Of a stretch of DNA of 64,000 bases, positions 33,650-44,175 are shown piece by piece. Position numbers and translations under genes: made by a program. Within the stretch, counting starts at the first letter, position 1, and each line of letters begins with the position of its first letter. Under the pieces are notes generated by a model. It searched no databases. It was not told the DNA's origin and was given only the letters and a program-made list of their open reading frames with translations. Source of the stretch: Marsupella aquatica (lineage: Eukaryota; Marchantiophyta). Location: assembly GCA_973895155.1 (NCBI GenBank), contig OZ316892.1, positions 8,680,001-8,744,000 on the forward strand. Direction: 5' to 3'.

Positions 33650-33785
33650 TTCTGCTGTGTTAGTATATAGGATCATGGCTGTCTGGTGCGGGGTTACTAG
33701 CTTGTAACCTAGTGACTAGAAAGGGAATAAAACCTGACTACCGTATCAGAACCCCTGCCTAGACTTCCATTATAGTACACAATTA
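33650..33785. mobile_element. Degenerate foldback element
   Basis: The left part (GTTAGTATATAGGATCATGGC, then GTCTGGTGCGGGGTTAC) is roughly the inverse of the right part (GAACCCCTGCCTAGACTTCC, then TATAGTACACA). It shares its GTCTGG...GGGTTACTAG...TGTAACC end wording with the better-preserved foldback at 37313-37477. Confidence 0.5.
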
Positions 33786-34089
33786 TTGTCTAGAACATGA
33801 TTACTCAGAAAATGATTACTCACACAAGAGATTATGGAAACAACAAGAACCTGCAAAAATGATTGCATTCAGTACACACATTATGAGATGTAGTGCCAGT
33901 TAGTTGAGTACTTCCAACGGGCAAGATAAGTACGAGAGCTACTGCTCTTCACAAGTGACGGCGTTCATGGAATTCAGTCTCGAGGAGAATTAACTAGAGC
34001 TTATTCTTCATTCAGTTATCAAGGACCGAATAGAGAATAGAGATCTAGGGTTTTAGGTAGAGCCATTTTGGATAAACAGCTATCGGAAG

Positions 34090-36828
34090 ATGAGTAAGGT
34101 CAATCAGCAAAAGAGCAAGACAACAGTGAGAAACTATGGAAAGGTTTTGCGAATGGCATTCGAGAAGGAGAAGTACATTGATATGGAGTTCGTGTTGACT
34201 GTGGACGAGTTGGACTAGTTGATGTTTGAGAAGAGACAACTTCAAGCGATCAAGCAGGTTGTCTACCACTGTTCACCAATTCATTGGAGTTCACAAGGAA
34301 CAACAAAAGAGTGGCAAGTTGAGAAATTCATATGCAAAGAACATTCGGTGCATCCAATGCAGCGACGTTCAGCTCAGGCGGCTCAGGCGGCTCAGGCCAA
34401 ACGCAAATCTACAGCTGCAGCGGAGCCATCGGAGAAGAGAGCTCGAAGCTCAGGAGGTCGAGGTGCAATACCAAAGGGACAAGGGAGACCTCGGGTAGAA
34501 GCGCAACCGGCTAGGAGACGGGGTCGAGGAAGAAATCAACCGGAGGAAGAGGTAGGTCCAGAGTATGAAACTGAACCGGAGACTTCTCCACCAAAACATT
34601 GGGACTGGAAGGGATGGATGGCTACTGTACATGATCAGGTCCGACGCAAGTTCATTAGATCGAAGGAGGACGTGGAGGCCATTGCTGCCCTGCAAAGGCA
34701 TAAATCCCCAGGGTTTATGGAGAAAACCGGGTTAGCAGAATTTATAAGACTTCCTTGGTTGGACGATGTTGTGCCTGAGAGAGAGTTGTTGGAGTTTGTG
34801 GGAAACTGGGATCCCGAGAGGCTCACCCACGTATTCGGACAAGAGTTCCAATTTGATGAACAAGTAGTCGCGGAAGTATTTGGACTAGCAAGAGGCCGAC
34901 CTCTAAAGATTGAGATGCGAGTGTGGCAGCCAAATGACCAATACACAGAATTCAAGGGGCCACCTGGTACCAATGGGTTTCTCAAAACTCAGTGCACAAA
35001 CAGACATAAAGTTGAGGTAGTAGATTTTTTAAGAGTTACTCTATGGATGACAAAAAGTCGGCCAGAGGTTGGGAAGAGCCAATGGTGGTTGGCACAGACA
35101 TTAAATCAAGATCAGGATTATTGTGGGTTCCTCTATAAAAAATTATTAGAGGCATTTAACGAGAATCATCGGAAGATTTCACTTGGAGTCAAGTCTCATC
35201 TATCGTTCCATATGACTTTAATGTGTATGTTCGCTCGGCATAAGGCTTATAGAATTGGGGCGTTGCCTCCTATAATGTCGAAGGAAGACAAGTTCGCTCG
35301 GCATAAGGCTTATAGAATTGGGGCGTTGCCTCCTATAATGTCGAAGGAAGACAAGATAGCGCAGCACAAGACAGGGGCTCCAAAGGAGGTGTTATGGAGT
35401 CGAGAATCCGCACCTATGGGGGAGTTGATGATGGGAGTTGCAGCAGTGGAGACCAGTGTTGTACAGACGAGTGAGAGCTCTGAATTAGAGAAATCTGACA
35501 CCAACGCCGGATCCGTCGGATTAACACCCGAATCATCTGAAGATTTGAACGAGGAAGATCCCGGAGTGTTCATTCAGCACACCACATTGAGTGGAGTAGG
35601 AAGCAAAAAACGAGTGGTACAGGATACTTCAGCAGACGAAGAATCGGGTAAGGGAAGGGAGATAGGGGAGTATCCGGCTCGACCCGATCCAAGGGAGAGT
35701 GTTGTGGTCTGCAATTCAAAGGCAACGCTTGATCAGCAGGTGAAGGAATGTGTCCAATGTTTATCGACCTCGATCGGGATGATCGAGGAGAATGTTCAGC
35801 CGACGGTGAACACTCAATTCAAAGCGGAGGAATTGGAGACTCTCGGTATTGATCAATATGATGGTCATCAAGAGGGGCACTTTGGTCTTGCTCCACATGC
35901 GATCCAGGGAGTACGAGAGTGTGGCATAAACAGGCCACTGGAGGCTGTTCCGATTCAGCACTTGGATTCACCAATCTCACCATCGAAGGAGCAAAGGAGG
36001 ACAATTGGGCTTGAGGACATAATAATAGAGGAAGTTGCTACATACACATGTGACGGAGAGGACCACGAGGCAGCTCAACAGAGTGTCAATCAGACGACGG
36101 ATCGGGATGTTAAAATTGAAAATTTACCAGGCGGTCCTTGGTCTACGAGCATCAGAGAGGCTGTGGAATTTGGCAGGAAGGATATGCCTTCTTTAGACAA
36201 GTATCGGGAAGAAGTTTGGGCTGATCGAATGACAAGAGGGCCAAAGCACAATGGGCCATTATCGGAGTATGCAAAAGGGTTAGCGTCTCATGTTAGTAAG
36301 GCACTGGCGCAAGCGTTAGTCGAGATTATACCCGAGGAATTAGAAGCGGTTCCATTCAAACTGAAGAGAGAAGCGGAGTATAGTCGTCTGCTGGTCTTGC
36401 ACGATGTAGAGCGTAGAAAGAATGAAGAGCTCATAAGAAGGCTCAAGGAGATAGCAGCGAAGCAGGCCAAAGAAATGTCGGCATTGGCCCAATTGGTGAT
36501 CTTAGCTAATAAGAAGAAAGAGGAATTACGAGCTAGAGCAGCAGAGGAGTTTGAGACCGAACGGGCCAGCTGGGCTGTAGAGAGAACTGCTTTGAGTAAG
36601 GAATGCACGGAGTTGAACGCAAGCCTACTCAAGGCAGAGACTACACTGACCACTACAATTCAGCAGCGGGATAGAGCAGGGGAGAAAGCAGAGGAGTTGG
36701 TCGAGCGGAACAAGAATTTTCGGCAACGATTAGACCAGCAGTTGCAGGAAATACTTCGACTGTCTGCTCAGAAGAATCTGGCCGACAATATTACGTCCAA
36801 TCCAAGTCGCTCAGCACCCGGGAATTAA
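34090..36828 (+). pseudogene. Retroelement-like ORF with one in-frame stop
   Basis: A frame of 869 codons from ATG 34219 to TAA 36828 is extended upstream in the same frame to ATG 34090 across a single TAG at 34213-34215. The upstream 41 codons are basic and protein-like, so the stop looks like a point mutation in a longer frame. The product is basic at the N-terminus (RRGRGRNQ), has a central domain with WDWKGW-type and WMTKSRPEVGKSQWW stretches, an acidic middle, and a long coiled coil from about residue 680 of the 869 (REAEYSRLLVLHDVERRK onward). I recognise no reverse transcriptase, integrase or protease. It could be a gag-like or captured ORF of a plant retroelement, or a multicopy host family. 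A 63-bp exact in-frame duplication lies at 35230-35355. Confidence 0.6.
35230..35355 (+). repeat. Exact 63-bp in-frame tandem duplication
   Basis: The units 35230-35292 and 35293-35355 are identical and encode 21 residues each, beginning FARHKAYRIGALPP. Perfect identity implies a recent event or an assembly artefact. Confidence 0.9.
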
Positions 36829-36934
36829 TGGAAGGGGGTGGCCGGGTGGCACCATACTCACTATTGAAAGGGCAAGTTCCCGATTTTGTACTCCATGGAA
36901 ACCATAAACTCTTCGACGAAGCCAAGTCGACAGC

Positions 36935-37258
36935 ACAATGTACTCTGTCAAATTTTAGGGTACCCCGATGATCTCTCGAATGTACTCTGTCAAATTCTAG
37001 GGTACCCTTTACATTTGCCTTTTCGATCTATACTAAATTTTGTACATTTTGGATATAGCACAACTTGTCCCTTTTTTTGTGTTAGAAAAGACCGAAACCC
37101 ACACTTTGACACCTAAGATTACACCTAAGGTTACAATGTACTCTGTCAAATTCTAGGGTACCCCGATTTTTGCTCCAATGTACTCTGTCTCTATTCGAGA
37201 GTACCCGATGCTCGCTCCAATTTACTCTGTGGTACTCTGGAAAATTAGTACCCTCCCT
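36935..37258. repeat. Interrupted repeats of a TGTACTCTGTC motif
   Basis: AATGTACTCTGTCAAATT followed by CTAGGGTACCC occurs three times (near 36938, 36979 and 37136), and two weaker copies follow (near 37180 and 37220). They lie directly downstream of the 36828 stop and may be part of the element's 3' untranslated region. Confidence 0.65.
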
Positions 37259-37312
37259 ATTCCGTAATACCGCCACATGATACAAAATTAGTCACGGTGC
37301 ATAGTAGTGTAA

Positions 37313-37477
37313 TAAGTATAGGGTAATGCAGGTCTGGGTGCAGGGTTACTAGGCTGTAACCTTGCGTCCGGAAAATGAAAAGAAGCTGACCGGCAGCAGC
37401 CGGAAAGCTTCTTCGAATATTCTGGGAGCAGGTTACAGTCTATAACCCCAGCCCAGACCTGCACTAGCATAAGTAAC
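37313..37477. mobile_element. Foldback element with nested palindrome
   Basis: The arms 37313-37361 and 37430-37477 are imperfect inverted repeats sharing GCAGGTCTGGG and CTGTAACCT. Between them, 37380-37414 forms another inverted repeat (AAGAAGCT...CCGGC AGCA GCCGG...AAGCTTCTT). The whole could fold into one long hairpin, as expected of a MITE or foldback element. It carries no ORF. Confidence 0.7.
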
Positions 37478-38218
37478 TCCTGCCCAGAAAGAGGTTACTG
37501 GCTAGACTTTTCAGGACAGCAGATTATCACTATAGCAGGCCCTTGCAGAAATGGTTACACACCGGTAACCTCTTCTCCTGAGAGGAATTATGTACTAGAT
37601 AAACGGAATGAGCAATGAATGTTTCTAGGGAGGCCTCAGGTTCAAATTTACTATTTACACTCTGGCAGTCCACACCACGTATATTTTGGTTCCATGAAAG
37701 TTGTTTGGGAGTGATCTGACCTCTTTCAAATGGTTGTATTTTGTATTTTTAAGTGAAATCAGTGAAACTCCACTGAAAGGGAGGCAAAAGAAGCCAGTTC
37801 TAACATGTGAACCAAATACCTATGAGTCCCTACACCTATGAGTCCCTAGTCAAGTGAGCTACCATGTAGCCATGCTAGCTTAAGCTTCAAATGGTTGATT
37901 TTGGGTCGATGTTCACATATAAGACTATCTTGCATCTACTTGTATCGCAACGTCGCTCGAGTTTTTTTAATCAATGGATGGCCAATATGAAACGTTTGTT
38001 CTGTTAAAATCTAGTCACATTCTGCATTATGAATGACTGGGTCATAAAGTAGCAGGATGACCCCACAGTGGAGGTGAGTTTCATTTGACCATGACTACTA
38101 CTTACAATGAAGTAGCAGGCATGTTTGTATGGAACAAAGGTTACATGTGGGCTACCATATCTACTCCATGCCGCTATTCTCATAATCTTGTGCCCAAGAA
38201 TATATAGCCCCTGACCTT

Positions 38219-38575
38219 TTGTTGAACAAAATTACAAACCTAGTCTGGGCAAGGGTTCCAATCTACAACCTCGTGTTTGGAATGTTCAAAGGCTTTCCTG
38301 CTACCCCTTGTCAGTTTGTTCTCACATTCCGGGCAAATGGTTATGGCCCACTAACCCGCACAGACCTCTTTCATCCTACACTGAAAAAAGAGTGTTCTCA
38401 CATTCAGGAAGCACAGTTATAACCTAGTAAACCCCCCGCCCAGACCCCAGTTATCCTACATTGAAAAAAGGGTGTTCTCACATTCTGGACGCAGGCTGCA
38501 CAATAATTGCCTAGTAACTGCCCGCCTAGACTTTGATTATCCTAGAAAAGGTGTTGTCAAACTGAATATGTAGTC
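38219..38575. repeat. Tandem copies related to the foldback termini
   Basis: Units of about 85-90 bases containing CCTACA.TGAAAAAAG.GTGTTCTCACATTC, then AACCTAGTAA, GCCCAGACC and TTATCCTA recur twice, with a partial third. The AACCTAGTAAC / GCCCAGAC words are the inverse of the foldback ends at 37313 and 37477, so these are probably decayed relatives. Confidence 0.55.
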
Positions 38576-38881
38576 CTTTTACACTAACAAAACCTACTAA
38601 CCTGTGGAGCTGGACTTATGGAAAAAGTTTTTAGTCATCTATCCTCTACACAACCAACCAGCCTGCGCCTAGATTGCACAATACTGTACCTAGTTCCCTC
38701 CATTTTCCCCGTTTGTACATATGAGAATGCTATGGTCAATTGGCTAGGTAATTAGCCTAGAACCAAGAGGTCCCTCCTTTGTCACATTTGAGAATGCTCT
38801 TGTGATCAGTTGGCCAGGGGATTAGCCTAGAACCAAGAATACCAAGGTTCAATCTCCACTCCACACACAAGGGGTGTGAAG

Positions 38882-39173
38882 TGTTGAGTATTGCTCTTAG
38901 TCTTGTGACTCTAGGGTTAACCGCAGTTAGGCTAATTCAAGTTAGAATTTAGTTTAGGTTAACAATGATGCATGCTGTATATAACCGAGATTAATGTCAA
39001 CCCCTGGTGGATCTTTAATTTATTGTTGGAGTTGGGCAAGAGAGAAGTAAAGGTCTCTTGCTTTCCCATGGATGTAACCTGAGTCGAAAGATGAACCACG
39101 TACTCACTGTGTCGATTACTTTGTATGAAGTTTACATGTGCATGGTGTCTCAGGATATGGATTATCCCCAACA
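38882..39173. mobile_element. Copia-like solo LTR (292 bp)
   Basis: It starts TGTTGAGTATT and ends CCAACA, flanked on both sides by the perfect 5-bp repeat TGAAG (38877-38881 and 39174-39178). Inside, TTTCCCATGGATGTAAC and GAACCACGTACTC followed by TGTGTCGA parallel the LTR at 31052-31396, so both come from related Copia elements. No internal region is left. Confidence 0.85.
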
Positions 39174-39519
39174 TGAAGGGTATGTGTGTGTGGTTTATCT
39201 CTCTCTCCTCCTGGTGGGGGGCCCTTGTGCCTACCCTACACAAAATCTATGGGTGTTGTACCCTTGTGCATACCCTACACAAAATCTATACTTCGTTGGA
39301 TGGGTCTCGTTGGATGGGTCTTGTCTGTTTTCGGCTTTCGAGTGAAAAAAAAAAGTTGCTAATGCTGAAAAAAGACACATGTACAGTCGTGTTGCAGTCG
39401 AAGGAAGCTGGTCGTTCTTCTCACCTCGCGGCCTTGTTTGCTGCTTTGCGTCCCGCCCTACAAACTCCTCTCGCTCTTTGCTCCGTTCGTTCGTCATTGG
39501 CACGGACCACGAATTCTCA

Positions 39520-39585
39520 GATCGGATCGGATCGGATCGGAGAGGAGAGGAGAGGAGAGGAGAGGAGAGGAGAGGAGAGGAGAGG
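39520..39585. repeat. Microsatellites (GATCG)n and (AGAGG)n in the SPCS3 leader
   Basis: About four GATCG units are followed by nine AGAGG units, ending 77 bases before the SPCS3 start codon. Purine tracts of this sort are common in plant 5' UTRs and core promoters. Confidence 0.85.
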
Positions 39586-39662
39586 GATTGACAATTGTTT
39601 GTTGAGAACGTTGCTTGGAGAGAGAAAGTTTAGTGGGTGGTGAGAAGGGGTGGGTTGCAGTC

Positions 39663-40169
39663 ATGCACTCCGTTCTGTTTAGAGCGAATACGGTGCTCAC
39701 GTTCGGGGTCACGGTGTTGGCTGGCCTCTGCTTGCTAGCTTCGTTTACGGATACTCTGCATTCTGCGTCGCCGGAGGTTCATCTGGAGGTTCTCAACGTG
39801 GACGTGCTGCAGAGACTGAACAATGGCAACGATGAGGCGAAATTGACTTTAGGGATTTCTGCAGATTTGCGGTCGGTCTTCACCTGGAACACCAAGCAGC
39901 TGTTTGTGTTCGTGGCTGCTGAGTACGCATCTGCCAAAAACCAGCTCAATCAGATCTCTCTGTGGGATCTGATCGTGGAAAAGAAGGAAGATGCGCTCAT
40001 TTATCGTCGATTGAGAAACAAGTATGGATTTGTGGACCAAGGAAGCCATTTACGCGGAACGGACTTCAATTTGACGATGTATTGGAATGTCATGCCATTA
40101 ACGGGGCGCATGTACACAGAAAAGAGAGTAGTCACAGGATTTCGTCTTCCACAGGACTATAGTTGGTAA
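39663..40169 (+). CDS. SPCS3: Signal peptidase complex subunit 3 (168 aa)
   Basis: This accessory subunit of the ER signal peptidase complex supports cleavage of signal peptides from secretory proteins. The protein is 168 residues, the usual length. A single membrane anchor lies at about residues 11-28 (TVLTFGVTVLAGLCLLAS), followed by a lumenal beta-rich domain with the conserved DLRSVFTWNTKQLFVF stretch at about 67-82, and SLWDLIVE, GSHLRGTDFNLTMYWNVMP and TGRMY further on. It is a type II membrane protein with most of the chain in the ER lumen. The ATG at 39663 gives the expected MHSVLFRAN start; an upstream in-frame CTG/TTG extension is not needed. The coding region has no intron, whereas I recall intron-containing orthologues in flowering plants. 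Retrocopy origin is therefore possible, although I see no poly(A) tract or flanking repeats. Confidence 0.93.
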   Translation: MHSVLFRANTVLTFGVTVLAGLCLLASFTDTLHSASPEVHLEVLNVDVLQRLNNGNDEAKLTLGISADLRSVFTWNTKQLFVFVAAEYASAKNQLNQISLWDLIVEKKEDALIYRRLRNKYGFVDQGSHLRGTDFNLTMYWNVMPLTGRMYTEKRVVTGFRLPQDYSW

Positions 40170-41950
40170 TCCTTGCTTTCTTACTCCACAATTGGTCGGA
40201 AAGGATTTTGAATTAGAGTTGCTGACAGTAATTGACGTGAGTTTTCTCCTGAATGGAGAATTAATTTTTGCTCCTAGGATTACTCGTAGAGACAGTCGGA
40301 ATGATACATTTAGTAGGCTCTCCACGTTTTGTATGGGCTGGAATAAAATGCATCACAAATTCTCAACCTTCTTTACTACGATCAGCTGTCTGTTACGATC
40401 ATTGCTATTTCATTTCGTTGGACTTGATCTGCCTCATTAGAGATTGATGCCGCAAGTCTTCCTGTACAATTTATCCACCTATAATTTGTCCCCGAGCATA
40501 TGGTCGACAACGTGTTTTACTTTCTTCTTGTACGATTTCTCTATTCTGATTTGTTCCCGAGCATTTGCTCGACAGTATTTTTGCTTTACAGTTTTTTTCC
40601 TGCCCTAAAATGCAGGGCTAGTTTTGCTTTCCAGTTGATTTCTGCCCTAAAACGCAGGGGAAACGTGCAACAATTTTTTATGCAAATCATTTTCCTTTCC
40701 AGAGGGTTTGGGGCGTGATAGTCCACTGGTACTGATGAAATTATATATATAGAACGTCATAAATGAGAAGCTCTGGGGTAACAGCAAGGTCTGGCAGAAC
40801 TGATCAATCACAGTACAATTGCTGTCATTCACCCACCATCTCAATAGAATTATGTCATTCGAGGGGTAAAGAGTCTGCAGCTGATATTTTGGCTATGGAT
40901 AGGAAACTAGATGTTAATGCGGTGGCTATTTGAATCAGGTGACAAAATCACTTCCAAGTCGACGTTGGCCATTGAAGAACAATCAACTAGGATGACTGCC
41001 AATTGCTCCATGACTTCAACAAACAATTGCTGCTGTTATCACATTGAAATCTACCCTGATCACAGCGGCCTCATCAAATACAGAAACCTGAGTCATTCTA
41101 TCTTGACATTTCTGTACTAAACCTCAGTTACTAAAAACTTTAGAACCATCAAGGTTTTGCCCTCAACCATCAAACATTGCAGATCTAGATCCAGCGTCCA
41201 CCAAAGGAATCCCAGCGTGATGGTGGCAAGTTCTAGAGAGATTTTCCAGGTGGAAAGAGCACCAAAACTTCCAGTAGTGGTGTCGCTGCTTTATCAATCT
41301 CGACCAATTTTCCATGGATTCGGCTCCGAGTATGATCATTCGAGACCGCCAATTCCGGTCCTCCGCCTCTAAGACTCCTGAACCAATTAGAACCTGGCGT
41401 TTCATGAGAGGTATGACTGGTCTGATTGCTGAGAGATTGTATACCGCCTGTTGAAGAGTCAATATTATGCGACGTTCTTCGGGTGAAAATATCATGCGAC
41501 GCTAAATTGGATGAGTTGTTGGACAGTCTACGCATTTCTTGCAAGAATCCACATACATTAGCGCTTAGTGGCCCAGAGCTTGGTGGCTTCCCGGCCTACG
41601 GTTTAGTGGCTTCTGCCGCGTTAAGGTTGAGGCCGGCAAGAAGGATCTGCCTTCGTTTTTTCTTTTTTTCTTAGGTGTCAAAGGATGGCCGGCTACCACT
41701 ACCAAGTTTCTCAGTCCCCTAAATTGTGTCTAGACATCTGAAATTTAAGAATGGCAAGAGTAGTGATACTGATAAGATCCAGACTATTATTGTCGTTACC
41801 AAATTCGATGCCCGAGTTCGCATACTGGAAATTCATTTTTGTGAAACACAAAATAGTAAATGTGGCCAACAACCCTAAATCTTTGACCAATGATCGAGTC
41901 CTTAAGAGTAGGAATGACTAAACTTCCGGCAAAATTCGAGAGGGTTCCAC

Positions 41951-42173
41951 GGTAATCTGAGTTGCGAAGCCTCTCATTTCTTATTTTTTTGTGAACATTC
42001 CGGGTAATTCATTATGCAGAGGTCATGTGCTGCAGGGCAGACTAAGTTGCGAGCTTCTCAGTGATTGATTTTTCTGAACATTTGGGGCTAATCCGTTATG
42101 CAGAGGCCATCCGCTCCAGGGTAGTCTGAGTTTTGAAACCTCTCATTCATTGATTTTCGTGAATATTTTTGCC
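41951..42173. repeat. 84-bp tandem repeat, two full copies and a partial
   Basis: The units start at 41951, 42035 and 42119. Shared words are GAGTTGCGA (or AAGTTGCGA), CTCTCA, TGAACAT, TTATGCAGAGG and CCA. They are moderately diverged, and none carries a coding frame. Confidence 0.7.
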
Positions 42174-43047
42174 TCTTAGGGCTGGTATGAGTGGCGAAAG
42201 AATATGAAATTTGGTAGGAAATTTTAGAACATGAGTGAATTCTGGTCTGTATCACACAATAAGAATGTGCAAATTTTTTTGATGTTTTGGGTAAATTGCG
42301 GAAGTTGTTTCAAAATACCTCAAACTATATGTGTATCACATTCTCGAGAGTGTCACACAAAATATTTCATCAGATTTTAATTTTTTCCATGTACTGTATA
42401 TTTACTGTCCTTCGGCTTTGTATTCCTCGCACAGAAATTTCAGAACCTTGGAGTTGAGGTTTCGTTGGCTCCAATGTGCTGTGCACTCAAGATCGAGTTC
42501 GGAGCTTCAATCGACAGTAGAAATTGGGTAAAACTTGAGGACATTCGGATATATGAACTGCAATTTCTTCCAAAACCTGATCTGAGAATTAAGGAGAGGG
42601 ACCTGAAGCTAGAAACAGCCGACAAGACACGGGAATCTTTCTTTACAAACCATTGGGATTAGCCAAGAATTGTCATTGTCGGTGACCATACAAGGCTACA
42701 AACCATTAGAATTTGCAAACAACTGCTAATACAACATTGTCTGTCACCATACGAGGCACTAGAAAACAAATACCCCATCGCTCCACTGAGAAAGGAGTCA
42801 CCAGCTCTTCGAAATTGTGTCAAGACCGTGTTTTGACAATTTTGAAGAGCATTTGAACGTCTTCAAAACTCGAACAAGAGAGAGATTTTCTAAGGGAAAC
42901 GCGGGTTTGATTGAGCCAATTAATATTTTACTTGCAGAGCGCAATCAACTCGTAGGTTAATCGCAATTAATCTCTCACTCGGTTCACAGGTTTGGCCATC
43001 TGCTAGCGTTTTGGCAGAACGCACTCAACAGTTCCTGGACCAGTTCT

Positions 43048-43199
43048 TACTCCCCAATTCTTACATATTCTGTGCTGTTTCTGAGCACAGTTAAATTCCG
43101 CCTTCCTTTTGAACTACATCCATTACTCCCCAATTCTTACATATTCTGTACTGTTTCTGAGCACAGTTAAATTCCGCCTTCCTTTTGAACTACATCCAT
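43048..43199. repeat. 76-bp tandem duplication
   Basis: The units 43048-43123 and 43124-43199 differ by one base. A second, looser duplication follows (CTGTTGAG.GTTCAT and AAGTGGCCAAAAA, spacing about 53, at 43250-43345). Confidence 0.85.
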
Positions 43200-44175
43200 T
43201 TTGACAAAAATGTTAAGAACGGCTGCGTTGAGGCTCCGTTAGCTCTTAAGATCAATTTCTGTTGAGAGTTCATCAGTAAAGTGGCCAAAAACTCTTTAAT
43301 ATCAAGTTCTGTTGAGGGTTCATGAGTTAAGTGGCCAAAAAAATACAAAGTTTCAATGCTTGTACAACTGAAAATCAAACATTGGAAAATGAGAGGTTGA
43401 AAGAGGAATTGATGTCCAGAAGCAAAGAGTTGGAAAACCATGGCTTGGAAAATCAGAGGTTGAAAAACAATAATTGCAGTGAGAAAAAGAATTGTAAAAT
43501 CAGCAAATCAGCACTAGCAGGACAACTTGATGCAAGGAATCGGCCTGAACACACCACCAAGCCTACCATTGGAACAAGAGAAAGTAGAGACTTCACCTGA
43601 AACTCCACTACTTTCCACCACAATACCTTCTCCCAGTCTGGATATGCAGTCTCTTCCGAGATGTGGTGAAGGGCCAAATGAAACTGTAATGTGTCCGAAG
43701 GCTGTATTAAAATCCTAGGATGTTTGATAAATCTACTCTTATTATTTTCCTTGGAACAGTACCAAGCATCACAAGTAGATGAAACCCTAGTGGAAAGGGG
43801 GGTGTTTCCTTCTGTTTTATTGTAGCCAATCAGGCTCACGTCTTAATTTATTTCCACACAATATAGAAGAGAGAGTTTAGGGTAGAAAGCTGGAGACTTT
43901 ACAGATAGCGGTGCAAGTTTTCTGAAAACTTAGGCAAATAATTAAATACGTGAACTCTCCAAACACACGAGTGGTGCAACTTTCCTGTCCCGACAATCAG
44001 ATAGCGGCTTTGTAAAAGGAACAAACCGATGGAAACTCTGCAATTCTTCAATGGTCTCTTCGAGAGATTATTACAATTCCCGTCCTAATAAATCTACAAA
44101 ACTGTTCAGTATAACAGTCCAATTTAGGGAGCTGCTTCTTCAACCAAGAATGGAAAGTAAAGCAATCTAGACTAA

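Larger units (their letters stand above)
40170..44175. other. Intergenic region with repeats and possible gene fragments
   Basis: No complete gene was found. A minus-strand frame at 41233-41544 (serine/arginine-rich) and a plus-strand coiled-coil-like frame at 43331-43600 (LENERLKEELMSRSKELENH) have protein-like composition but no identifiable family. Tandem repeats at 41951-42173, 43048-43199 and 43250-43345 occupy part of the region. Confidence 0.4.

Noticed and set aside
39125-39643. 172-codon plus frame upstream of SPCS3
   Set aside because: It crosses the LTR end and the AGAGG microsatellite and has no family resemblance.
43331-43600. Possible bZIP-like coiled-coil protein
   Set aside because: The LENERLKEEL heptads are suggestive, but there is no basic region and no supporting exon. 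Kept only as a remark in the region entry.
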